Assembly: GCA_003024985.2 (NCBI GenBank)
Contig: PXIH01S0004125.1
Source: Euperipatoides rowelli
Taxonomy: Eukaryota > Onychophora > Udeonychophora > Euonychophora > Peripatopsidae
Direction: 5' to 3' (one strand)
Length of the DNA: 11,230 nt
Part shown: positions 1 to 7,918 of the stretch, piece by piece
How the letters are laid out: each line of letters begins with the position of its first letter
How positions within the stretch are numbered: position 1 is the stretch's first letter
Translations under genes and position numbers: made by a program
Notes under the pieces: model-generated
The model's database searches: none
Told to the model about the DNA's origin: nothing
What the model saw: the letters and a program-made list of their open reading frames with translations, nothing else

Positions 1-178
1 ATGTATTAATATGCCATTTATAGTTTCTTAAAATTCAATTTTTCAATATAGAATTGCGTGAAACTGCAGAATGCCATATCATGCGTTCGCTATCTTTTAA
101 CTACCAAACTTTTACAGAACACCTCTAAATATAACATAGATAAATTTACAATACATTTTTGATCAGAGCATGCACAAG
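1..178. other. AT-rich leader upstream of LINE A ORF1
   Basis: No gene or RNA is visible here. The stretch ends at the first ATG codons of the copy A ORF1 (170 and 179), so part of it is probably the 5' untranslated region of that LINE. No TATA box, initiator or internal promoter could be assigned, and no target-site duplication matching the far end of copy A was found, so the 5' border of the element may lie before the window. Confidence 0.4.
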
Positions 179-1372
179 ATGGCGGCAACAACGCAAAGTC
201 TTACAAATGCTGAAACTAATTTTGAGCCTTTATGGCATGAACGGCTATTAAAAAACATAAAGGATTATCATAATTTTACTATGGAAGAAGCCAAGTATTC
301 ACAGAAATATGTAAGATTTGTGAAATCTCTGAAATATTGGGACTTAATGTTCCACCCTGTATATGACTCAAAAAGATTTATTTTTACCACGTATAATGAG
401 ACACAAGTAGTTAAATTTGATATTGCTGAAGTTGTGAAAAAAGCTGCGAGTATAGTAGGGCAAGATAATATAATAGGAGTTTATTATTCTCGTAACCCCA
501 GATATATTGGGATAGACGTTAAAACACCTGAATTCAAATAACTTTGGAGCAATATTTGATTACAGTACAGCAAAATTATATTGTGCAGCAAGTTGGGGAG
601 CTCTGTATTATTCAATAAAACTGAGAATTCATTGGTGTCCACTTAATGGAGATATGAAATTATTAGCAGAAGCGCCAAGTCCGTACGTAAATATTTTAAA
701 AATTGAAAATTAAAAATTGGAAATGCCCGATGAAATGACAATACTATTGAGTGTTTTGAACGTTAACATAGTCGCAAAAAATAATATTCCTATAGAAGAA
801 AATCCTCATACTTTAAAGGTAAAAAATATAATGATATTAATTACTGTCCCTGGAAGAGAAACACTTAGTTTAAAGTGAGCAAAAGGGTCATAAATCGGAG
901 GACTGTATTAAAAAATATTGTAAAAAGTCTATTTTATGAATGTGATCATAATGCATGTAAGGGGTATATTAGAACTTTTGCGAATATAGTAAGTAGTCAA
1001 GTACGATTCCAAACAAACATAAATATGGAGCAAGAAATATTTCAAGGAAAAGATATAGAAGAAAGGGAAGTAAAGGAAAAATTACCAATTTTATTAAATT
1101 TTTAAAAAAGCAAGATAATGTTTCTGAAGAAAATTTTCAAAGATCGATAGGTGGCGAGCAGGATCAGCAGCAAAAATTGGATTTTACACAATCACAAGCG
1201 ATGGCCGAAATGTCGGTAGAGCAAAAGCAAGGAAAAGACAGTCGTAAATATGGATTATCACCAGACTGATATTAAAAGTGAATATATAAATGTGAGGAGA
1301 AATGTGAAATCTGGTTTTACGATGTCAAATGCTTTGCTATTTGATCAAGCAGAGAAAGATTCAAATGTCTAG
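179..1372 (+). pseudogene. LINE A ORF1 protein (RNA-binding, zinc knuckle), degraded
   Basis: The first open part runs to a stop at 539-541. The likely start is the ATG at 179 (Met-Ala, good Kozak context, matching Met-Ala in copy B) rather than the in-frame ATG at 170. Residues around SLKYW, KRFIFTTY and RYIGID are shared with copy B ORF1. After 541 the coding signal changes frame repeatedly: a QQNYIV block at about 571-588, a PGRETLSLK block ending near 874, a zinc knuckle with His at 889-891 and Cys at 904-906, then a C-terminal part reaching 1105. A Gln-rich tail follows in another frame up to about 1270, and a final short segment ends at the TAG at 1370-1372, whose last residues resemble the end of copy B ORF1. 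In a live element ORF1 would coat the LINE RNA; this copy cannot make the protein. Total span is about 398 codons. Confidence 0.75.
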
Positions 1373-1538
1373 AATAAAAAGGTAAAAACGTTGGGATATA
1401 GAGAATACCTAATTACGTTGGGCTCTCTGTTAAAAATTAAATTTGATAAAATGCATCTTATTTAAAACATAAAAATAATTTCTTTTTATGTTTCGTTTGT
1501 TTATATAGTTAAAAATAGAATAATATTGGTTCTCTTTT
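1373..1538 (+). other. ORF1-ORF2 spacer of LINE A
   Basis: These 166 bases of AT-rich sequence lie between the last ORF1 stop and the best ORF2 start. No coding signal is seen. A T-rich part at about 1480-1510 is loosely similar to the T-rich part of the corresponding spacer in copy B (about 6630-6660), which suggests a homologous inter-ORF region. Confidence 0.45.
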
Positions 1539-2521
1539 ATGCCAGTAAAACCAAAGAAAATTATATCATTTGCAACTGTTCATGGATTAAATAACAAGAA
1601 TACTGCAGAAACTGTTTTAAAGAAGATAATAAAGAACAAGCCATAATTTCTATTGTTACAGGAGTCAAAGCTGAGGCTTGCTGACTGCTGAGCAAAGGAA
1701 AATATGGAAATGTATAAACAGTGTTTATCACTCTTATGAAAGCGGGGTGAATGGTTGGTATTGGGAATGGCAATACTTGTGCAAAAGAAATTACTGTATA
1801 GAATTGTATCAGTAGGAATATAACTGAGAGATTGATGGTGATGGTGATTGAGATAGCTAATATTCTTATAGCAGTATATAATGTACATATGTAATTATTC
1901 CGATTGCAAGAAGGTTATTTTTTCAATTGTTAAATAAAACAATTAAACAGGTAGCAATAAAAGAGATTATTATTGCTGGAGATTTGAATGTTAATGATGT
2001 GAAACAGAGAATTTTAAATGGGTTTATGGAAAAATATTTTTTTTATGTGATAAGCTGAAATATCAGCACTACAAAACTTTAACACAAGATATGTAATTGG
2101 TGTTTGATCTAATAGACTTGAGAGAGTCTTAATTTATAAGCCATTAAACTGGGAATATTTAATGTCGTTTGAATTGATCCCCTATACTGATCATATAATG
2201 TTAGTTTGTGACATATATAAAGAAAGGAAATATGATTTTATTAATTATAGAGGATATATTCCCTATTGGTCTAGTTCAATGATGGAGAGATTCCTTGAGA
2301 ATGTAAAACCTCAGATAACTTCTGATTGGCAGGAAATGAATATAGTGATTAAGTGGCAATATTTAAAAAATGAAGCCTATAGATATGCTACAGAAGTGCA
2401 AATTAGAGAATTGAAATGTATAGTACCAGAGATTAAAATGTTATATATGGAATTAAATTTGTTATTGATTGACAAGAAGGTAAGTGATAATCAGTTATTA
2501 AAAATAAGGAAAAGATTATAA
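1539..2521 (+). pseudogene. LINE A ORF2, N-terminal endonuclease part, degraded
   Basis: The best start is the ATG at 1539. The N-terminal half shows the order expected of an APE-type LINE endonuclease, which nicks the target DNA to prime reverse transcription. An ISFATVHGLNNK segment occupies the position of the usual N-x-R-G-L-N box, with the Asn replaced. A stop at 1644-1646 is followed in frame by LLLQES (Glu at 1662-1664). Later come GMAILVQK near 1765-1790, a VHM block near 1880 and GDLNV at 1978-1992 (Asp and Asn of the metal site). NRLERV comes near 2110, and a TDH at 2186-2194 stands where the family has SDH, so the catalytic His is kept. The open part from 2162 to 2521 covers the end of this domain and the linker to the reverse transcriptase. 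At least three frame changes and several stops are present. Confidence 0.75.
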
Positions 2522-2613
2522 TATTAAGAAACAATTCAAAGAAAACATTTGTTAAATAAGATGCAAAGAAATAAATAAGTAAATGCAAATACTCCTAAAT
2601 CAATATTGTTTAA

Positions 2614-4170
2614 ATGTTAAAAGAAAATAAAAAGTCAAAAGATATATATGTAATGAAAATTGATAAAGTTTTTTTGGAAGATGATATGGAAATAGGGAAA
2701 ATGTTTCATCAAAAATACATAAACAATAATGAAAATGACTGTGATATTCTAGAACGATTAGATGATTATAATACATTTTTAGATAACAAAAATTACAAAT
2801 TTTTTATAACAAGAAATAGAAAAGAAAATGAGTTAATTGTTAATGATGAATATGAGAAATATATAACATTTGATGAGCTAGAAAAGGTGTTGTCTGATAG
2901 TAGAAAGAGTGCATCCCCTGGCCCACATAGTATGGTATTGGATTGTTATAAGGGTCTTCTAAAACAATTTAGGTTAATATTGTTAGATTACTTTAATCAC
3001 TTATTAAATGATCAAAATAATTATTTTTCTCCTGAAAAGCAAAATATGGTATTTATTAAAATATCAAAAAAGCAGGATGAATTAGGGGTAACTGAAAGTG
3101 AGAACATAAGACCAATATCATTGATGAATGAAGACATGAAAATATTAGATAAAATAATATGTATAGGGTAAATGAAGGGTTACAGTTGGGTTTACCACAA
3201 AATACATATGGGATAAAAGGGCTATACAAAAAGCATTGGTAAAATATCATTTGGCTATAAATGCATACAATAAAAAGAGTAGATCAGAACATAGTTTATT
3301 TAGAATAGATATGAAAAAAGCATTTGATAAGGTATCATTGAATTATTTATCATATTCAGTATAATAAAAAAAATATTTGGGAGAGAATAAAACGACTAAA
3401 TTAATAATTTCTCTGTTAAAAAAATAAGAAAATTGCATTTTTAAATAATCTTTGCTGATTTTGTTTTGTATAAGAGTTCATTATTACAAGGATCTCCATT
3501 ATCAGAGCATTATACTAGTTATATTTGATAGAACTTGTAATGAAAATTGATGAAAATATAAAGGGGGCATGGACTCAGGGAAAATTGGAGAATATTAAGA
3601 CTTTGAATTATATTGATGATGTGTCAGTGATGATAAGTAATAAAAAAAATTAAAAAGATTCATGAAATATCTGAACAATTTAGAATGATGACAGGCTCTT
3701 TAGTAAATTGGGACAAATCACACATTTTTGATATAAGGCAAAATTAGATAGTAGGACAAAATGATGTTAATGGAATAAATGGTAAGATATTGGGTCTTGA
3801 GTTTCCAATTGTAAAAAATACATCAATAATAAATAATTCTTTTAGTGTGATTATGAAAAATGTAGGAATGAAACTAAAAAAAATTAAACAATACACAGGT
3901 GATTGGACTGAAAGAGTTCAATTATTTAATAATGCAGTAATACCATGTTTTACATACCTTCTCCCATTTACAAGAGGCTCAAAGGAGTTTATGCTCAAAA
4001 TAAATAGAGTTTTTTTGGACACTATACTGGGAAAATATAAGATAATTGCAATGCATAAAATTTATTATCCTTTAAAAAGGGGAGGGTTGCAATTGTTGAA
4101 TTTGGAGGTTTTAAACCAGGTTGCATGTATAATTTAATAGCTAAGGCTAGGCAATATTCTAATACAATTA
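2614..4170 (+). pseudogene. LINE A ORF2, reverse transcriptase part, degraded
   Basis: Reverse transcriptase of the non-LTR type. In order: SASPGP at 2911-2928 (the K-S-P-G-x-D-G box, here with His-Ser in place of Asp-Gly); NIRPISLMNED with RPIS at 3109-3120; a stop at 3169-3171 and a frame change; motif A, RIDMKKAFDKV at about 3302-3334 with the catalytic Asp at 3308-3310; motif B, QGSPLS at 3488-3505; and motif C, YIDD at 3609-3620. A GSLVNWDKS segment near 3695-3720 follows. An open thumb segment from KILGLEF near 3784 includes DWTERVQLFNNAVIP and GGLQLLNLEVLNQ and stops at 4137. NLIAKARQYSN in another frame up to about 4165 looks like its continuation. All three catalytic Asp residues are readable, but they lie in different frames. 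Confidence 0.85.
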
Positions 4171-4430
4171 AGGCTGGCTCTACACTTGCGATAAAGCCTG
4201 ACTTTAGAATCATCGCAATAAATCATCAAAAGTTCTATACCTTGTCTCTTATGAGGATGTCTACATTTAATGATTCCATCACCTCAATCGAATAAGTCTG
4301 TGCTTGAATTGCAGGATCACCAAAGCAATTAAGTTCGCGATTCAAGCACAGTTACATGTTAATCAATCTGTTTTCAGATTTGATTCTACATCTGCGATTG
4401 AATCGTCACGATTTGACTATTCAAAATTAC
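4171..4430. repeat. Probable foreign insert with hairpin in LINE A ORF2
   Basis: LINE-like coding signal stops near 4165 and resumes near 4420. The stretch between is richer in CG dinucleotides and in GCGAT/ATCGC motifs than its surroundings. It holds an inverted repeat: 4298-4312 (CTGTGCTTGAATTGC) pairs with 4337-4351 at 14 of 15 positions plus one G-T, across a 24-base loop. It also holds a direct repeat, 4179-4192 against 4385-4398 (TCTACA, two variable bases, TGCGAT). This fits the remains of a foldback or MITE-type DNA element, but no clean terminal inverted repeats or target-site duplication could be found. The ends given are approximate. Confidence 0.4.
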
Positions 4431-4991
4431 AAAAATATTAGTTTAAATGAATTTAAATATCACTTCCCTATTAATAAACTCCATAATTTTTTATTTATTT
4501 ACTTTTTTTTCACTGACAAAATGACGCACAAAAAAAGTATTAAATTTTGCCAACCAGAGATTTTCTTCATAAGAGAAACATTTTAAGGGGTATAGGTGTG
4601 AACTGCTCTTTTTGTAATGAAGGTGAGGAGAATGTGTAGCATCTGTTTTTGTATTGTCCAAGATCTCTGTTTTATATTAGAGCAGCATTACATAACATTT
4701 CAAGAACTTGTAGACTTACTAGAATAGAGAAGTTCTATCATAGAATTTTACTCACATGTTCCATTAGTTTACAAGAAATGGTTACTCATAATATTAAATG
4801 TGATTTGGAATTTTAGGTGTAACTATTTTTGATAAAGTTTGACTTCTCTGGAGATTCAAATTGAAACCAAGATGACTATCGAGTTTCTAAAGGATTTTCA
4901 AATTTGTGGGATTAAATGGCTAAAAAAAACACTGGCCAATAGATATACTGGTGAGAGTACAGGCTTTATCTTTTATTTGTTATTATATTAA
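4420..4991 (+). pseudogene. LINE A ORF2, C-terminal part with Cys/His motif
   Basis: Coding resumes with a segment around NISLNEFKYHFP and continues past frame changes to a C-x2-C-x8-H-x4-C motif. Its Cys codons are at 4604-4606, 4613-4615 and 4655-4657 and the His at 4640-4642, with an in-frame TAG at 4637-4639 inside the motif. Such a Cys/His group near the C-terminus of ORF2 is common in L1/Tx1-type LINEs and is thought to contact RNA. A further segment near 4785-4815 (LNVIWNFRCNYF) matches the usual end region, then two stops, then an open run to a TAA at 4989-4991 that I take as the end of ORF2. Counting from 1539 gives about 1,150 codons, near the normal length for these proteins, with the candidate insert at 4171-4430 included in that count. 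Confidence 0.65.
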
Positions 4992-5233
4992 GTCTGTATC
5001 ATATTGTATAGATTGGGGGATTGGTTATTGGAAATTGACATTTACAGTTTGTAATTGGTGGGATGTATTTTTTTTTGGCAGAGTTATAGTGTATTTGATT
5101 TCATTGTGTATATTTTGATGTTTTTTTTAGAAAATAAAAAAAAAGTAACAAGTAAAGGCAATAGTGTAATAATAATTAAAAGAAAAAAAATGAGAAATTG
5201 CTAAAAAGAAAAGTTGTTTGACTTCTGGTTAAA
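4992..5233 (+). other. 3' tail of LINE A and junction to LINE B
   Basis: These 242 bases lie between the end of ORF2 of copy A and the ORF1 start of copy B. They begin T- and G-rich and become A-rich, with AATAAA at 5133-5138 followed by a run of A, and a second A-rich run at about 5176-5190. Either run could be the poly(A)-like tail of copy A. The rest, up to 5233, would be the short 5' untranslated region of copy B. No target-site duplication separating the two copies was found. Confidence 0.5.
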
Positions 5234-6548
5234 ATGGCTGATGAAAAGCTTGGCCATTCTAATTTGGAAATTATAAATTGTAAAGATTTTAGAGCTAAAG
5301 TGAGAAAAGATATAAGCGAGTTTGGAATTGCCATTAAAGATACTATGTCTAATTCGGACAGGTATGTAAAATTACTCAATAGTCTAAAATTCTGGAGCAA
5401 AGTGTTTAAAAGTGCCTATACTGATAAACGGTTTACATTTACCCTATATAGCGAGAATAACGAGTCTAGAATAAATACGTCAGGAATTGTACTAAACATA
5501 ATGAAAATAGTTGGAAAATCAGCAGTAGTTGGACCAATCTTTCCGAGAAACAGCCGATATATTGGCATTAACTTTGATATGGTTGAACATAAAAAATTGG
5601 TAGAGAATTCATTTTGTGAATTTGAACAACAATACGTTATACCAGCTGTGCACGGAGATTTATCACAGTATACTGACATACAAATTAATTAGGCCCCTAT
5701 AATGGAGAGCTTTGATAAAATAAATGAAATATTAGATAGATATATGATTATTACCTCAATAATAAATGAAGAATTTAAAGTTGCGGATTACAATTTTGTA
5801 AAAACTGGTGTGATTTTGGTAAAGGTAATCTTAAAATGTAATGTAACTGACAGAGACATACTGTACCTGTTAACAATGGATTCATAAACCTTCTTAATAG
5901 TTGTGAAAGGAAGAGAACCAATTGGCTTAAATTGTAAAGCCATAGATCATAGAGCCTATGAATGCTCAATTAAAAAGTGTGAAAAATGTGGAAGATTCAT
6001 TGAGGGGGGGGGGGGACTTGAATCAGAATTGTGATGAGGAAGGAAAAACAATCTTATGTTGAAGCTCTCAATAATAAGCAAGGTGATAGAGGATTTAGTG
6101 AGCATGAAATAGGGCAGTGTCTTGATAGAGAACATGGAGAAGATCATAAATGAAAAAATACTTCTGATAGGCTAGTAAAAATGAAAACAACATACTTACG
6201 GAAAAAAAAAATAGAGTTTGAGTGGGCAGCTTTTAGACACCAGGAGTTAAGTCAGAATGATAAGCTGTAGCATTCTTTAGCTGATAACGTGAATTTAGAA
6301 GGACATCAAAACAAGGATTTGCAAATAGAGTTGGAGATCAAAAGTGCATCCAATTCGGAGATGAAGGATAACGATGGATTTGGTTGTTAAAAGAAATAAG
6401 AGAAAGCTTAAAAATAATAAAAAAAAAACAGGAGGTGAATTTTGATTTTGATAATTATAACAAAAACAAGGATGGTAAGGTAAGAATTTTAGATTCCAAT
6501 ACTAAAAAATCTGAAAATTTATTCGCTCCACTTGATTCTGATAGCTAA
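5234..6548 (+). pseudogene. LINE B ORF1 protein (RNA-binding, zinc knuckle)
   Basis: The start is ATG 5234 (Met-Ala-Asp). One frame carries the protein through three blocks separated by two stops: 5234-5692 (TAG at 5690-5692), then on to TAA at 5885-5887, then a zinc-knuckle region. The first block shares with copy A the pattern SLK-aromatic-W, KRF-x-FT and RYIGI. The knuckle reads C-x4-H-x4-C (Cys 5933-5935, His 5948-5950, Cys 5963-5965), but the expected first Cys, three residues earlier, is Gly (GGC at 5924-5926). Two more Cys codons follow at 5978 and 5987. A run of 12 G at 6004-6015 then destroys the frame. Downstream fragments such as SYVEALNNKQ and a terminal Asp/Ser-rich end (TAA at 6546-6548) mark the rest. 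Span is about 438 codons. This protein would package LINE RNA; the copy is dead. Confidence 0.75.
6004..6015 (+). repeat. Poly-G run of 12 in LINE B ORF1
   Basis: Twelve G in a row directly after the zinc-knuckle region of ORF1, in otherwise AT-rich sequence. The protein frame is lost here: an in-frame TGA follows at once and coding resemblance continues in another frame. It is likely a replication-slippage expansion, or a length miscall in the assembly. Confidence 0.8.
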
Positions 6549-6702
6549 ATAAACGTTCAACATAATAACATTTAAAAAAAAAAGGAGAACAGTAATGAAT
6601 AATGTGTTTAAATTGTGTAAATATTTTGAGTTCATTTATATTTTTTTATGTATTTGGTTGTGTGAATATCTTCACGATGACAACATGTACAGTAACCTAA
6701 AC
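6549..6702 (+). other. ORF1-ORF2 spacer of LINE B
   Basis: An AT-rich region between the ORF1 stop and the likely ORF2 start. An open frame runs through it from ATG 6595 and would encode a Phe/Tyr/Leu-rich stretch, but the endonuclease similarity begins only after the ATG codons at 6685 and 6703. I treat the hydrophobic stretch as chance translation of T-rich spacer. I prefer 6703 (Met-Asn-Gly) as the ORF2 start, because it lies close to the first conserved endonuclease box; 6685 is the alternative. Confidence 0.45.
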
Positions 6703-6806
6703 ATGAATGGAACTCAATCCAAATTAATTACGTTATTATCTTCAAACGTTAGAACTCTTAACAAGAAAAAAATGGGAAAGATAATTGTTAAATGCTTTAA
6801 TAAAAC

Positions 6807-6823
6807 AAATGCTTCAATATTAT
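6807..6823. repeat. Left target-site duplication of SINE 1 (17 bp)
   Basis: The sequence aaatgcttcaatattat occurs here and again, without a mismatch, at 7231-7247. It is part of the LINE B coding sequence, so it is the original target. The flanking bases differ (C at 6806 against A at 7230; T at 6824 against G at 7248), which sets the length at 17. Confidence 0.95.
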
Positions 6824-6875
6824 TTTTTTTTTATTGAGAATCTTCCGGAGGAACTGCGTGTTTCTTAACTATTGT

Positions 6876-6925
6876 TATTTACATATATTTACAATATTTC
6901 ATTATTTACACTATTTACATTATAT
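6876..6925 (-). repeat. Short tandem block (about 9-base unit) in SINE 1
   Basis: On the + strand the unit is TATTTACAN, repeated about five times with small length changes and one variant unit lacking the second A. The same motif recurs in the element at the right edge of the window (11174-11220), which points to a shared module of these SINEs rather than chance AT-richness. Confidence 0.65.
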
Positions 6926-7079
6926 AGTCAATCTTCTGTTCATAATGCAACAGTGATGCTAGGAAGCTTCTTTCTTTTTCTAACATGTCCGTTATCCATC
7001 TCAAATCCGTTTTTCCTTTTTCCTTTACACCATTAATCCATTTATCTATCAAATTAAACACAATTAATACACTTATAAA
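6915..7079 (-). other. Small open frame in the SINE 1 body
   Basis: On the minus strand the body is open for 54 codons and ends at a TAA (6917 to 6915). The residues look protein-like (DKWINGVKEKGK, then DLRWITDMLEKERSF, then SLLHYEQKID), with regularly placed Trp, Leu and charged residues as in a helical domain. There is an internal Met, but no good start. It may be a captured coding fragment or chance; an open frame of this length in AT-rich DNA is not remarkable by itself. No function can be given. Confidence 0.25.
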
Positions 7080-7150
7080 CTATTAAATTCACCGGTGCCT
7101 CCAAACGACGAAAGAAAATTCATCAAGTTTTTGGGCACTGGAGCTGCCCG

Positions 7151-7161
7151 GGGATCGAACC
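7151..7161 (-). promoter_or_regulatory. RNA polymerase III B box of SINE 1
   Basis: Minus strand GGTTCGATCCC fits the B-box consensus GGTTCGANNCC at every fixed position. It would bind TFIIIC. Confidence 0.9.
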
Positions 7162-7205
7162 TACGAACCCCCCATGCGCCAAGCACACCGTGGCCAGGTA
7201 TAATA

Positions 7206-7216
7206 CCGCACGGCCA
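7206..7216 (-). promoter_or_regulatory. RNA polymerase III A box of SINE 1
   Basis: Minus strand TGGCCGTGCGG resembles the A-box consensus TRGCNNAGYGG with C in place of the usual A/G-rich centre. It lies about 15 bases from the 5' end of the element, as in tRNA genes. Confidence 0.75.
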
Positions 7217-7230
7217 TACCACCTTGACGA

Positions 7231-7247
7231 AAATGCTTCAATATTAT
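7231..7247. repeat. Right target-site duplication of SINE 1 (17 bp)
   Basis: Perfect copy of 6807-6823. Directly after it the LINE B endonuclease frame resumes. The identity of the two copies suggests an insertion that is young compared with the decay seen in the LINE around it. Confidence 0.95.
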
Positions 7248-7918
7248 GTTTACAGGAGACCAGAAGGACTCCGAGAGATGGGATGTAAATATGGAAGGAC
7301 TAATAAGTTAACTGTTTAATTAGGGAAAACTTGAATAATGGAGGGAGAAGCGAATGGCTATTATAATATTGAAGTCTATTGCACATGGTATTAAAAAATT
7401 CAAAAATCTTGAAGAAAGAGTTATGACGATGGAAATCATTGTAGGTAATGTGTCTTTATTTTTGGTTAATGTTCATATGCCTTCTACAGAAAAAGAAAAA
7501 AAATACGTGGAAAGTTATAGAAAATGTTTGTAAACCAAGAGAAGATTCATTTTTCATTGTGGCAGGTGATATGAATATAAGCAGTAAAGCTGAGGAAAAA
7601 AGAGCTAAAAGTGTGTTTGACAATTATAGCCTACTTGATGCTGCTAAATTCACGATTCTTGCTAATAACCCCACTAGAATAACCAAGACATCTGCAAATA
7701 GACTAGATAGGATATATGTCATGTTGATAAACAGTTATTCGTATTCTTTGAAGTATATTGTAATACCATTCTCCGACTATTTGGCTCTGATAATGGATAT
7801 AAGGTGCATAAGTGAATGTAATGAAAATTCTTATAGAATGGGTGCAATCCCATTTTGGGATAAAGAGTCATGTGAAATGGTAAATTCTCGTATTAATATT
7901 TTGAGTATAATGAAATAA

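Larger units (their letters stand above)
179..5150 (+). mobile_element. LINE copy A, near full length, L1/Tx1-like, dead
   Basis: This is a two-ORF non-LTR retrotransposon. ORF1 with a zinc knuckle is followed by ORF2 with an APE-type endonuclease, a reverse transcriptase and a C-terminal C-x2-C-x8-H-x4-C motif, which is the order known for the L1/Tx1 group. Both ORFs carry many stops and frame changes, so the copy is not autonomous. The 3' border is placed in the A-rich area after 4991, where an AATAAA lies at 5133-5138 just before a run of A; it could extend to about 5190. The 5' border is not defined. A probable foreign insert lies at about 4171-4430. The assignment to the L1/Tx1 group rests on motif order and similarity as remembered, not on a tree. 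Confidence 0.85.
6824..7230 (-). mobile_element. SINE 1, tRNA-derived, 407 bases, antisense to LINE
   Basis: A non-autonomous retroposon on the minus strand. Its 5' end is at 7230. A tRNA-like head holds an A box (7216 to 7206, TGGCCGTGCGG) and a B box (7161 to 7151, GGTTCGATCCC), 44 bases apart. That spacing fits a tRNA with a long variable arm (Ser or Leu type). A tRNA-unrelated body of about 230 bases follows, then a short tandem block of roughly 9-base units (6876-6925), a 3' end with CCGGAAG, and a poly(A) tail read as T on the + strand (6824-6832). A perfect 17-bp target-site duplication flanks it. Transcription would be by RNA polymerase III from the internal boxes and mobility would need a LINE in trans. 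The family itself is not one I recognise. Confidence 0.9.
6703..7918 (+). pseudogene. LINE B ORF2, endonuclease part, split by SINE 1
   Basis: APE-type LINE endonuclease. The first box is SSNVRTLN (Asn at 6745-6747). The frame then enters the left target-site duplication and is interrupted by the SINE (6824-7230). On the far side the same frame continues as LQET (Glu at 7256-7258), so the split falls inside a single Cys codon. Later segments lie in other frames: MAIIILKS near 7355, VSLFLVNVHMPS near 7450-7490 with KKYVESY after it, then an open part to 7918 with GDMNI (7565-7579) and NRLDRIYV (7697-7720). It ends with SDY at 7772-7780, where active enzymes have SDH, so the catalytic His is Tyr by a single C-to-T change. 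The domain would nick target DNA; here it is inactivated by the insertion, frame changes and the His loss. Confidence 0.85.

Noticed and set aside
875-1105. A separate small gene starting at GTG 875
   Set aside because: Only its later part is real coding, as the C-terminal piece of LINE A ORF1. Its first part overlaps the zinc knuckle read in another frame.
1561-1888. Two overlapping minus-strand open frames
   Set aside because: They lie antisense to the LINE A endonuclease, have no motif, and consist mainly of Ser, Tyr and Phe as expected from reversed A-rich coding sequence.
5956-6147. Minus-strand frame with a proline run
   Set aside because: The prolines come from reading the G12 run of ORF1 backwards.
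6595-6684. A signal peptide or membrane segment at the start of LINE B ORF2
   Set aside because: The hydrophobic residues come from T-rich spacer before the first conserved endonuclease box. LINE ORF2 proteins have no such segment.
7151-7216. A functional tRNA gene on the minus strand
   Set aside because: The A and B boxes are good, but acceptor and anticodon stems do not fold well. The sequence is continuous with a SINE body, a poly(A) tail and target-site duplications.
7095-7319. Plus-strand 74-codon frame with a Gly/Ala/Arg-rich composition
   Set aside because: It reads through the antisense tRNA-like head of SINE 1 and out into the LINE. It crosses the insertion border, so it cannot be a native gene.
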